Positions 9,501 to 15,622 of a stretch of DNA of 64,000 nucleotides are shown in pieces. Positions within the stretch are counted from its first letter, which is position 1. Every line of letters begins with the position of its first letter. The DNA comes from Leclercia adecarboxylata. GTDB lineage: Bacteria > Pseudomonadota > Gammaproteobacteria > Enterobacterales > Enterobacteriaceae. The position numbers and the translations under genes were made by a program. The notes under the pieces were generated by a model. That model ran no database searches, was not told where the DNA came from, and was given only the letters and a program-made list of their open reading frames with translations. The stretch covers positions 1-64,000 of the forward strand of contig NZ_CP040893.1 of NCBI RefSeq assembly GCF_006171285.1, read 5' to 3'.

Positions 9501-10409
9501 GTGGGCGGCGGTCAGGGTTTTATCGTCGGCATTGCTGACGATCTCCGCCAGCGCGCGGGTGTGTTTACGCAGTACCCACACGTCAACCACTGTCGCGGTG
9601 CCGCTTTCGGCGAAAGTGCCGGACGGCATACGGTGCGCCCCCAGAAACTCCGCTCGGCGCGCCACTTTATCACGCAGCTTTTTGTTGGTTCCGCCACCGT
9701 CGGTCATGCCGTTTGGCACCACCAGCACTACCAGCCCGCCCGGTTTCACCTTGTCGATAGTACGCAGGACAAAGTAATGCCCGACGTTCGTTTCCCCTTT
9801 ATACGCCGGGTCGCGCTCAGCGTACCCGGTGCGGCTTTCCCCGAACGGGATGTTGCCTACGGCGTGATCGTAGGTGTCATCGCCCACGTTCGCGGCCAGG
9901 TCCTCAAATGCCCCCATGCGCACATCGTCTTCCGGGTGCAGCAGCTGGTTAATGCGGCCAGATACCGGCGAAATTTCGGCGGCAGTCATGATCGCGCCCT
10001 GCGGCTTGGTTTCCTGGAAGATGCCGGTAGCGGCGGACGGTTCCAGGACATGGCCTGACGTGACGCCATAATCGGCCATCAGATCCCAGATACCCTCTGC
10101 CATAAACTGCGGAGTGTAATACTCGTACTGACTGCCGCCGTCTGAAAGGCCACCTTCCCCGGTGTACCCGGCCAGCACCTGCCTTTGCTCATCGGTTAGC
10201 TTATTGCCGTCCACGTTCTCCGGCAGCTCCTGTAGCAGACGCATCGCGGCGTTATTTGCGCTGCGGCGAGCACGCTGGATGCTCACGCCGTCCTCTTTAA
10301 CAATGCCAAACTGCGCCACCTTGCGCATTTTTCGCAGCCGAAGAATGAGGTTAATTATCTCATCCAACGATCCGGCACCGTCCAACTGATCCAATACAGT
10401 TTTTGCCAT
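3567..10409 (-). CDS. darB: DarB-like antirestriction methylase/helicase, 2280 aa
   Basis: A giant protein packaged in P1-type capsids and injected with the DNA, where it protects the incoming genome against type I restriction. An N-terminal adenine-methylase-like domain has the AdoMet motif EPSAATG (about 123-129) and the catalytic-type motif NIPFG (about 186-190). A central superfamily 2 (SNF2-like) helicase has Walker A GTGLGKTT near 850, DEGH near 1044, TATP near 1096 and motif VI QRNGRGARVG near 1516. Long helical and glycine-rich regions follow to 2280. The ATG at 10409 has an AAGG site. A late-type promoter lies at 10455-10479. NIPF in place of the usual NPPY/F is a small oddity of this family. 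Confidence 0.93.
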   Translation of the reverse strand: MAKTVLDQLDGAGSLDEIINLILRLRKMRKVAQFGIVKEDGVSIQRARRSANNAAMRLLQELPENVDGNKLTDEQRQVLAGYTGEGGLSDGGSQYEYYTPQFMAEGIWDLMADYGVTSGHVLEPSAATGIFQETKPQGAIMTAAEISPVSGRINQLLHPEDDVRMGAFEDLAANVGDDTYDHAVGNIPFGESRTGYAERDPAYKGETNVGHYFVLRTIDKVKPGGLVVLVVPNGMTDGGGTNKKLRDKVARRAEFLGAHRMPSGTFAESGTATVVDVWVLRKHTRALAEIVSNADDKTLTAAHVLWPTFLKGKWFATEGKRFVHGETERSSFNNILTVKKDGRVTNEGMKQALSRRFDSRIAWEMLDVNQDAYKGANEGDKRLVGGIWHVYDGETWVRDSTTDRSGIDAERFGAQTFGDLQTKCRSLHGLLSLSTSQLKAVSEIYPALLTDRQHTVMKFALQQKPSQRERALRGALIGLTINDAQDLIAQGSDAGPLLADAARMVEQEIAVYGSPNGLRLAGLSDPAAKGWLTFQGNVTRDSKLSDLLTGRLNTESVSPVDTGNPEQVVAHLFSQIDLVPVSLEQFRDYCTAQLPSSDDALLDYLANFPEIALDGYGNILPMSRATSGNVRGKMTRLAAQIAGLQDGPQKQNLVRQMMLIDEKRNPVPIDKITVNLNARWLDRRLIKEFLAEQGYDAFKYTQDIQVEDGFLVSPDDYAGKDGVFSGYKLRTVTSKGVTEFKQASNSDGFLNQLENYLNGVKPRGVNAAQYLDRIGKLEASFNDWLKSHPDVTGVENDYNDAFNNYVPFEHSSESLSLEGISGKRIPLSYQNSEVRRLSEDGRGIMGFGTGLGKTTTALALEAFNFQHGRSKRTAIVVPKAVYQNWYHEARDFYSDAAFSQMLFIGLDEVMGDNGIQQSQVRNENNEPVTDSDGNPVMRNVLKDADAATILERLNRIPASNYRSVIMTKEQFGMIPMRPETIEENSAQALYNAVDMGRTDLMKSTHRAELAKNKLKDKAADTGTEKKQQVPYFEDMNFDNVIADEGHNYRNSLSAGRETAQLAYLPNPAVSQIARDMSVKSAWLMKKYNGRGVTLLTATPLVNSPLDAFNMLSHVVPVEDWKAMGILTPDDFVRVFGETANVVVQKISGELMDKQGLVGFKNLDGLRGIFHRWTTLKTAADVKESVKIPDLNEKNVEVPLTDEQKELYEALRKRASLIGEKAIITKNEDGTVTVEQNKDDDFIFSVIRDMDKMVIDPDLYRSSLTFRFLPADLEKVKAIAASLPAHAGGKEADDDDEMEENEAGLVDTRTSKVVATTVTEKADATELMVSVELEAEVMKAIAAAGISMKTVTHPIPPKYAAMIENLKAGMQNGKQIIFMDEKTQHNKLRRIIASALGLDEGQIGIINATTVSKATGPKLKKVKKPVEPAERADGNYKEGIWEKYYADLARYEDYQSALNDVSLSGMEGIAADYNEGRTPIVICNKKAEVGINLHKGTTDIHHLTFPWTPASISQRNGRGARVGSSQDSVNVHYYCGQGSFDEFRLQTLQRKKDWINQIMTSDVSTYKNGDVDEKDEINLMLAANPEERQARINAQLAARREVERLRAEKEAETALDVYLRASVAAKEDPVVLASRLENAEQKLTAHEAKVEEYRAQVNKEESEYNDWMATHGKRSADIYHAEPRRLARSTLKTAVEMLVELKTDVKKARNVLSRSKSASTMVKRARGDLERAIKAGTIDVDPDVLLNPSQYVKTATGTLLKAGAYYWIDGDYRYVGRITRLMPDQGAVEVDVMYAPINANSYRTPGGGVREVLMSKVRDQVDVTESQAVARKRANAGLWPSEVAATLSRAEFIDAVAGNYMRVKGDTWMQYSDAGTLEMFYVAGGLSSDNPERLVYPDSNDEGLKRAMYQFSVNGGIYSVRTMYSAVFGENYSEVLEGYGEQATMADALDIFEAARREAEKDSGAILAGASAEEVNSAFFNGVDSAVRFWQNSLSVRKVMTYSKRFSNQTEIRQFISTILDDRIVVKIDEINEAVGRAAKELYAQCERLEGRSALEEVRQLDDMDISGFMNRAQQSRNLMALNLPELVMAGVLVGAYPRQMVNAAVFTSGSRVRQLLDSGRYKLKEVKNGGYKPAAASFDEWLGLMAGDLSDTELAALREAEEARKASEAKVFAGQQAAAGEYGYVASTNQQELAGQRKWKNRTFRMSFPAGGAHVLSDSNGRATLKAKAVRTMLKEKYGAQFWNFEDDPVAGNEFTQPAWIVPSRFPIEQIHSDIQALVS

Positions 10410-10426
10410 TTTTTAACCTTATGCCT

Positions 10427-10449
10427 GCAAAACATAGACCCGATAAAAT
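10427..10449 (+). promoter_or_regulatory. Late-type promoter motif (plus strand)
   Basis: GCAAAACATAGAC, four bases, then TAAAAT: the same box spacing as the minus-strand copies, with T replacing C in the ACA core. It points at the portal gene and lies back to back with the darB promoter motif. Confidence 0.55.
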
Positions 10450-10454
10450 CAGCG

Positions 10455-10479
10455 CAATTCTAAGTGGTCTGTATTTTCC
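10455..10479 (-). promoter_or_regulatory. Late-type promoter motif for darB
   Basis: The minus strand reads GGAAAATACAGACCACT followed by TAGAAT, matching the shared motif and spacing. It is 46 bp upstream of the darB start. Confidence 0.7.
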
Positions 10480-10496
10480 AAAGGTATTTGCAGAAA

Positions 10497-12182
10497 ATGG
10501 CAAACAGAAACTCGACTAACGGGGCATTAGCCGCCCTTAAAAAGCTGTTCACCAGCGCGCCCCGGACGCCCGTTTCCCATCTGCCTTTGAGTAGTGGGCA
10601 TAACGTCATTTCGCGTTCCGGGCTGGCTACGCTGATGGGTAAACCGGGCGATACGCCGGGTGAACTGACGACTGAGGCTGATAGCCTGGGTATCGGGCTG
10701 GCTCTGCCAGAGGACCGCCTCGCCAAATATCCGATCCTGGAAGAAATGTCGAAAAGCGCGACAGTCTCAAGCGCGCTCAATATCCATATTGCGCACGCTC
10801 TTTCCACCAGCAAAAGAAGCGGTCTGGCGTTCACGCTGGTGGCAAAAAACCCGGCAGACAAGGAAGCCGTGGCCCGCTGCAATGAACTGATGGAAGACCT
10901 GGGGGAAATGATTAATGCAGGCCTCCCCGGGTGGGGGCTGCTGATGTCTATTTTTGGCGTGGGGTTTACCCGGCCATACGGTGAACCCGGGCGAGGGATA
11001 GTTAACATCGAGTCCAGCTATTACACACTCCCCCACTTCATCCAGGAATTCACTCGCGGCGGGCAGCTGGCGGGCTTTACCGGCGATTATCTGCTGACAC
11101 CGGACAACCTGCAACGCACACTGGCAGAGCCGTGGTTTGTTGTGCCGGTTAAAAATCCCTACTGGACCCCAAGTCGCAACCAGATCCCGATGACCACCGG
11201 CACGCGCGGCTACACCCTGATGAACGACGCGCATAATCAGGACCTGATGGAAACGCAGAATTACGGCACTAGCTTCCTGGAGCACTCGTATGAGCCATTT
11301 ATGAATCTATGCGGCGCGCTTAACGCCCTGAAAGCGACACGCTACAACGCCGCCAAAATAGATCGCCTGATCGCCCTCACAACCGGCACTCTCGACCCTG
11401 TTAACGCAGGCAACTACACGCGCGGCGTCAGCCAGTCACTTAAACGCAACGCGGAGACGTTAGCGCGCCGGTCAATGCAGGCCAGCACCATGCCTACGGT
11501 ACTAAATCACCTGATACCGGTTATGGGCGACGGTAAAAACGGTATCACCATAGACACGCAATACATCCCGGCAGATATCACCGGCATTGAAGATGTGATG
11601 TTTCACTTACGCCAGCTGTGCTCCAGCATGGGCATTGATTCAACCATGCTGGGCTGGGCTGATCAGATGGCTGGCGGGCTGGGTGAAGGTGGCTGGGTGC
11701 AAACAGCCATTAACGCCGCGCAGCGGGCGCAATGGCTGCGCCAGGGTTCGCAGGATGCCATTCTGCGTTTTGCAGACATCCATCTCGCCTATAAGCACGG
11801 CAAGATTTACCTGCCGAACCAGCGCCCTTTCACCGTGCAATTTAACTCCATGAATACCGCATTGATGGCGGAAGAGGCCCGCGACCAGGACGCCCGCGCC
11901 AACTTTATTTCCATCATCACCCAGATCCTCGACCAGATACAGCAAAGTCCGAAGCTGGCGGGCAGCGATACATTCATGCGCTACCTGTTTTGTGACCAGC
12001 TCAAGATGGACCCGCAAACGCTGCAGAAAATGCTTGCTGAGTTTAAAGCCACCCCCGCCGAACACGAATCAGACGACGAGGACATGATGAATGAATCCGC
12101 GCCAGATCGTCATGAAAACCCTGAGCAGTGGAGCCGCACCCAGTTAATCAACTTCGCCAAATTTGTTATGAGCCAAAATTAA
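10497..12182 (+). CDS. Portal protein
   Basis: Forms the dodecameric ring at the capsid vertex through which DNA is packaged and ejected. The 561-aa length, acidic C-terminus (residues about 525-550), and the central pattern with MGIDSTMLGWADQMAGG and a following long helix rich in Gln/Arg are as in myovirus portals. The frame is open 11 codons further upstream; I chose the ATG at 10497, which encodes MANRNSTNG, though its ribosome site (AAAGG) is rather distant. The next gene is the prohead protease/scaffold candidate, the usual gene order. It has its own plus-strand late-type promoter at 10427-10449. Confidence 0.75.
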   Translation: MANRNSTNGALAALKKLFTSAPRTPVSHLPLSSGHNVISRSGLATLMGKPGDTPGELTTEADSLGIGLALPEDRLAKYPILEEMSKSATVSSALNIHIAHALSTSKRSGLAFTLVAKNPADKEAVARCNELMEDLGEMINAGLPGWGLLMSIFGVGFTRPYGEPGRGIVNIESSYYTLPHFIQEFTRGGQLAGFTGDYLLTPDNLQRTLAEPWFVVPVKNPYWTPSRNQIPMTTGTRGYTLMNDAHNQDLMETQNYGTSFLEHSYEPFMNLCGALNALKATRYNAAKIDRLIALTTGTLDPVNAGNYTRGVSQSLKRNAETLARRSMQASTMPTVLNHLIPVMGDGKNGITIDTQYIPADITGIEDVMFHLRQLCSSMGIDSTMLGWADQMAGGLGEGGWVQTAINAAQRAQWLRQGSQDAILRFADIHLAYKHGKIYLPNQRPFTVQFNSMNTALMAEEARDQDARANFISIITQILDQIQQSPKLAGSDTFMRYLFCDQLKMDPQTLQKMLAEFKATPAEHESDDEDMMNESAPDRHENPEQWSRTQLINFAKFVMSQN

Positions 12183-12192
12183 GAGAGCCAAC

Positions 12193-13218
12193 ATGAAAGC
12201 ACTTCAAACCGTTACTGACCGCTTTTCCCTTATCGACAAGATTCGACGCCACACGCCGCAGAATGACCGCAACTACATCATCCAGTCAGTGCGTGAGACG
12301 TTTAATGATCCAGAGGTACAGGAGCATATAAAACTCGGTGAAATGTATGGGTACTACGGCCACGGACGCCGCGCCATGCAATATGAGAAAAATGGCAAAC
12401 TCACCCTCCCGGAAGTCAGTGTAGTCATTGTGGATGGCAAACCGGTCACACTGACTAACGTACCATCAAACCGCACCATCGCTATTGACGTGGATGACAA
12501 CGGCATCATCACCCATACCCAGGAGATTCTGGATACCGATCCGGGCAATATCGTAAAGGGTATGATCGCATCTAATGCGGGCGGCTGGTCATGGGCGACG
12601 GGCGGCAAAGACGGCGCTGTGCGCTCACTTGTGAACAGCTATCACGGCATGGACTACGTGACCATACCTAATTACATCAGTCTCGATAAGAGCAGCATGA
12701 TGCTGGAATCCGCTGACACCCGGGGCGAACAGATGCACGCCGCGCTACGCAATGCCGGATACAGCGATAATGCTGCAACTGATTTGTGCCAGCACTTCGA
12801 AAAGATGATGTCCAGCCAGGCAATGTTTGAGGCTGTTGAACGCACAAACCAGATGGAAAGCCAGCTGTGGGCCAGCCAGGGGCGCTTACTTGAGGTGGAA
12901 AAACGCCTGAGCGAAGCCAACCTGATGCTGGAAAGCCAGGGGGATTCTGCGGCCAAACGTCGCAAAATAATGCGTAATGCGCTGACTGAACTACCAGTGT
13001 TTCTGAGCAAAGAGCAGAAGCAGGCGCTGATCCGAATGGAAACAGAAGAGGATGCCCAGGTGCTTGCGGCCATGCTGGAATCAGCCGTGGGTAGCGCTGG
13101 TGCTACGCTGCCTTTAAGTGGAGGCAAATCCGCTCACGCGCCAGCCCCTGCTGGCTCCAGGACCCATCACGTAGATGATGACACGCCGATGTTATGGCTC
13201 AAACCACGCACAAAGTGA
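12193..13218 (+). CDS. Prohead protease/scaffold candidate
   Basis: A 341-aa protein 10 bp downstream of the portal. The N-terminal 170 residues contain YYGHGRRA near 55, strands such as PEVSVVIVDG, and GGWSWATGG near 132. A His and a Ser in that order could form the active site of a T4 gp21-type prohead protease. Residues about 200-260 form a Glu/Gln/Leu-rich coiled coil, then a flexible Ala/Pro/Gly-rich tail, as in internal scaffolds. Position after the portal supports the call. It may combine protease and scaffold in one chain. The catalytic assignment is inference. Confidence 0.55.
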   Translation: MKALQTVTDRFSLIDKIRRHTPQNDRNYIIQSVRETFNDPEVQEHIKLGEMYGYYGHGRRAMQYEKNGKLTLPEVSVVIVDGKPVTLTNVPSNRTIAIDVDDNGIITHTQEILDTDPGNIVKGMIASNAGGWSWATGGKDGAVRSLVNSYHGMDYVTIPNYISLDKSSMMLESADTRGEQMHAALRNAGYSDNAATDLCQHFEKMMSSQAMFEAVERTNQMESQLWASQGRLLEVEKRLSEANLMLESQGDSAAKRRKIMRNALTELPVFLSKEQKQALIRMETEEDAQVLAAMLESAVGSAGATLPLSGGKSAHAPAPAGSRTHHVDDDTPMLWLKPRTK

Positions 13219-13804
13219 TAGTGATTCTAAGGGGCTGTTCATAAAAACAGTATTGCTATAGAGTGTGGTCATGGTTAGGATCGCGATCGCCAGCATCTTG
13301 GATCGTGATCCTTTTTATAGGCAGGATCTTCCTGGGTTACATTTTTTGGCGTATGTTAAACGCCAGATAGCAAAAAACCACCCTGGCAGGTGGCTTTTGC
13401 CGGGCTTTTAAGCCCTTATGCGCTGACGTGATTTGCACTCACTCAATGCTGACAACACACATTATCTGGAAAAGTGCTGTAAGGTCAGTTTACAAGCACT
13501 ATTCTACGCACTCAAGTATTTTCCTGAGCGTTTTCGTGTGCCAGCTCCCTGAGTAAAAATCACCCAGCGCCGAATTTTCGGTGCGGTTTTGTCGTGCCCG
13601 AAAACAAAGGATTGAAATGGTGACAGGCTAAAAAGAAAAAAGCCGGAGGACGGCAATCCACCAGCTTTTTCAGAGACTTTGTTCAATGCCCATAAGGTTT
13701 GGCGACCAGGCAAAGAACGGCAACTTAAACATATCCAGCGCCTTGGCGGGCGCAGGCGGGGAACACTCATCCGTGAAAATCCCCAAACAACTTAGGAAAT
13801 AATA
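13219..13804. other. Non-coding stretch between portal operon and HTH gene
   Basis: No convincing gene in 586 bp. It holds a strong plus-strand terminator (13278-13316), a GGCGT/ACGCC hairpin (13348-13364), a second terminator-like CCACC/GGTGG stem with CTTTT (13372-13398) and a GGGCTTTTAAGCCC palindrome (13402-13415). The rest, 13416-13804, has plausible leader sequence for the HTH gene, including an AAAAAGC/GCTTTTT pair near 13640-13672, but no promoter I can place with confidence. Confidence 0.5.
13278..13316 (+). terminator. Strong terminator built from GATC repeats
   Basis: GGATCGCGATC and GATCGTGATCC form an 11-bp stem with one G-T pair, a 12-nt loop and TTTTT. It ends the portal/protease unit. 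Four Dam methylation sites (GATC) lie in its 34-bp stem-loop. Confidence 0.85.
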
Positions 13805-14722
13805 ATGCATAACAGTGACCAAATCCAGCCTAATTCTTTACCTGATAGTGCAATACAATCCCCATTGTTCCCCAGCCTGCCTGAGTTTTCCGCGTATCTT
13901 GAACTGGACAACGCTAACTTATGGATTGAGCTACAGCGCGCTTTCCCTACCGGCTACAAACTAAGCAATGCCCTCGCCTACCTTCCAGCATCACTCGTCA
14001 GCCGTACCGGAAAGATTATTGCCGGATGCATAGCCAACAAAGTTAACCCCTCCCATACCGGTGTTTGCTACGCCAGCCGTAAGACTATTGCCCAGGAAGC
14101 GGAAGTGTCCATTGCTACACTCGATCGCTTCACCACCAGCAATGCCGGGCGCGCGATTTTTAATTCCGAAATTCCCCAAGGCACAATTGGAACGGAAACC
14201 GCCCGCCGCACTCTTACCCGCCCGGCAATGCTCTTTTGCCTCGCCATTTTCCTCTATCGCAAGACCGTCAGCCGACTGAAACAAAAAGTAATGATATTTG
14301 CTCTGAAAGCCGCGTCAGCTCTGATTGTCATCAAAAAAGGGGGGCGCAAAACGAAGCGGGGAGCCGGGGCGCAAAATGAGGCACAAAAGGAGATAGTCAC
14401 TGCTCTTTCTGAAAGAGAAAAAAATCCAAATAGTGCGCCTGAGCCGTCGCAGGTTGTGGATAAACCGGATCAGGTTTATCAAGGGAAAACACTTGCTGAG
14501 TGGAATGCGCTTATCACGACAACGCGTATTCAGGGCCAGCTCAACGCTGCAGAGGAACGCTACAACCAGCGCCAGGGCAACGAGATTAACCAGCTCAAGA
14601 GCATGATGCTCAAGGTGCTCAGCGCGTTTAAAACTGCCGGGAATGGCAAGAATGACACCATGTTCCGGGCATCCTACGCAGACGTGGACTACAGCAAGGT
14701 CCCAGAGGGTTTTCGGGTGTAA
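13805..14722 (+). CDS. Helix-turn-helix protein, possible lytic replication or control protein
   Basis: A 305-aa protein with AGGAAATAATA before its ATG. Residues about 87-107 (CYASRKTIAQEAEVSIATLD) form a clear helix-turn-helix like that of phage and plasmid replication or regulatory proteins. The C-terminal 130 residues are Gln/Asn/Lys-rich with a helical stretch. Residues about 110-185 are unlike the rest: hydrophobic and basic, while another frame there reads hydrophilic. Compensating frameshifts in this stretch are possible. It is the only plus-strand gene in the area and meets the endolysin gene head-on. Function is inferred only from the HTH. Confidence 0.6.
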   Translation: MHNSDQIQPNSLPDSAIQSPLFPSLPEFSAYLELDNANLWIELQRAFPTGYKLSNALAYLPASLVSRTGKIIAGCIANKVNPSHTGVCYASRKTIAQEAEVSIATLDRFTTSNAGRAIFNSEIPQGTIGTETARRTLTRPAMLFCLAIFLYRKTVSRLKQKVMIFALKAASALIVIKKGGRKTKRGAGAQNEAQKEIVTALSEREKNPNSAPEPSQVVDKPDQVYQGKTLAEWNALITTTRIQGQLNAAEERYNQRQGNEINQLKSMMLKVLSAFKTAGNGKNDTMFRASYADVDYSKVPEGFRV

Positions 14723-14750
14723 GGCCCCGGCAAACGCCAGGGCATGTGGA

Positions 14751-15242
14751 TCACGCTTCGCTGGTGGATTTCTGCGCGCTCTGCACGGCGAGGCGGGCAT
14801 CACCAGGAAGATCTTCACCGGCAGGCCAGCGGTAGCCGGTAACGCGGGTTCGCGGGAAGGCTCGAACATTCACGGCATCTGACTGATTACCGCCCAGCAC
14901 CAGCAGATCGCGATTCTCGTTCTGGCCGACTACAAAGCCGACGTGACCGCCGCCGTCGCGGGCAAATACGACAATACAGCCCGGCACTGGTTCGCGCAGC
15001 TCGGTTCCCCAGGTCAGGTAGCTACGAGCCGATTCGAAGCGGGTAGACTGGATGCCAACGCGCTCCAGCATGGCACCGACAAAAGCCGCGCACCAGGGGG
15101 TTTCATCGTCTTTGATGCCGCCGCGCTTGATATCACGCCAGTATTGCAGGATCTCCGCGCAGTGCTGCGGACCTTTGATTTCGCGGACGTTGAGATTTTT
15201 ACGCGCTTCTGTTACCCAGCGCGCTTCTGTGGTCTGGCTCAT
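14751..15242 (-). CDS. Endolysin, CHAP/NlpC-P60-type amidase or endopeptidase
   Basis: Cuts peptidoglycan at lysis. The 163-aa protein has the cysteine-peptidase pattern of the TIGR02594 type: catalytic Cys in TPWCAAFVGAML near residue 50, then RSYLTWG, PGCIVVF, catalytic His in GGGHVGFVVG near 98, and LGGNQSD. There is no signal peptide or SAR segment, so it must leave the cytoplasm through a holin; LydA is encoded at 22092-22406. A GAGGAA site precedes the ATG and a late-type promoter lies at 15268-15294. P1 itself uses an unrelated T4-type lysozyme, so this is a replaced module. Confidence 0.82.
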   Translation of the reverse strand: MSQTTEARWVTEARKNLNVREIKGPQHCAEILQYWRDIKRGGIKDDETPWCAAFVGAMLERVGIQSTRFESARSYLTWGTELREPVPGCIVVFARDGGGHVGFVVGQNENRDLLVLGGNQSDAVNVRAFPRTRVTGYRWPAGEDLPGDARLAVQSAQKSTSEA

Positions 15243-15267
15243 TGTGTATTCCTCAGTTGAAAGAAGA

Positions 15268-15294
15268 ATTCACCGTAATCAGTTTGTGTTTTAG
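15268..15294 (-). promoter_or_regulatory. Late-type promoter motif for endolysin
   Basis: The minus strand reads CTAAAACACAAACTGAT, then TACGGT, matching the shared motif. It is 26 bp upstream of the endolysin ATG and just downstream of a terminator. Confidence 0.65.
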
Positions 15295-15304
15295 GGTAGG
15301 CAAG

Positions 15305-15333
15305 AAAAAACCCGCATTACGCGGGCCTTTTTT
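15305..15333 (-). terminator. Terminator after the ddrB unit (possibly bidirectional)
   Basis: CCCGC, five bases, GCGGG, with six T following on the minus strand; the plus strand also has a T-run after two bases. It separates the ddrB unit from the endolysin unit. Confidence 0.75.
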
Positions 15334-15622
15334 AGTTAACGATAGGATCTGTTATTTCTCCGTCATCGTCGGACTGGTCACTACCCTCTTCCATTTTGGG
15401 CCACTCCACTTTCCACCCCACAATCTCCAGACTGCGCAAGATGAAATGCGCTTCCGCGTCCATTGTATTGACAGCACCTGTCGCAGAATTACGCCTCACA
15501 CGCTTTAAATCAGCGGCCATATCCGCCGAAGTGATGTCACCTGCGATTTTCAGGATCTCACCATTATCTCCGCATAATACGCTGCCAGTTTTGCCGTCTG
15601 GCGACTTAAGGTTGGTTTGCAT
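15332..15622 (-). CDS. Hypothetical protein at the end of the ddrB unit, 96 aa
   Basis: A small acidic protein. GGAGTTGCCGA precedes its ATG at 15622, and its start overlaps the ddrB stop by 17 bp, which supports translational coupling. The C-terminus is Asp/Glu-rich. I do not recognise the family. P1 also has small genes after ddrB, so a role linked to the antirestriction or capsid module is possible. A terminator overlaps its stop. Confidence 0.6.
   Translation of the reverse strand: MQTNLKSPDGKTGSVLCGDNGEILKIAGDITSADMAADLKRVRRNSATGAVNTMDAEAHFILRSLEIVGWKVEWPKMEEGSDQSDDDGEITDPIVN

Noticed and set aside
13504..13770. Minus-strand 88-codon frame
   Set aside because: Arg/Pro/Ser-rich, no ribosome site, and it lies in the leader of the HTH gene.
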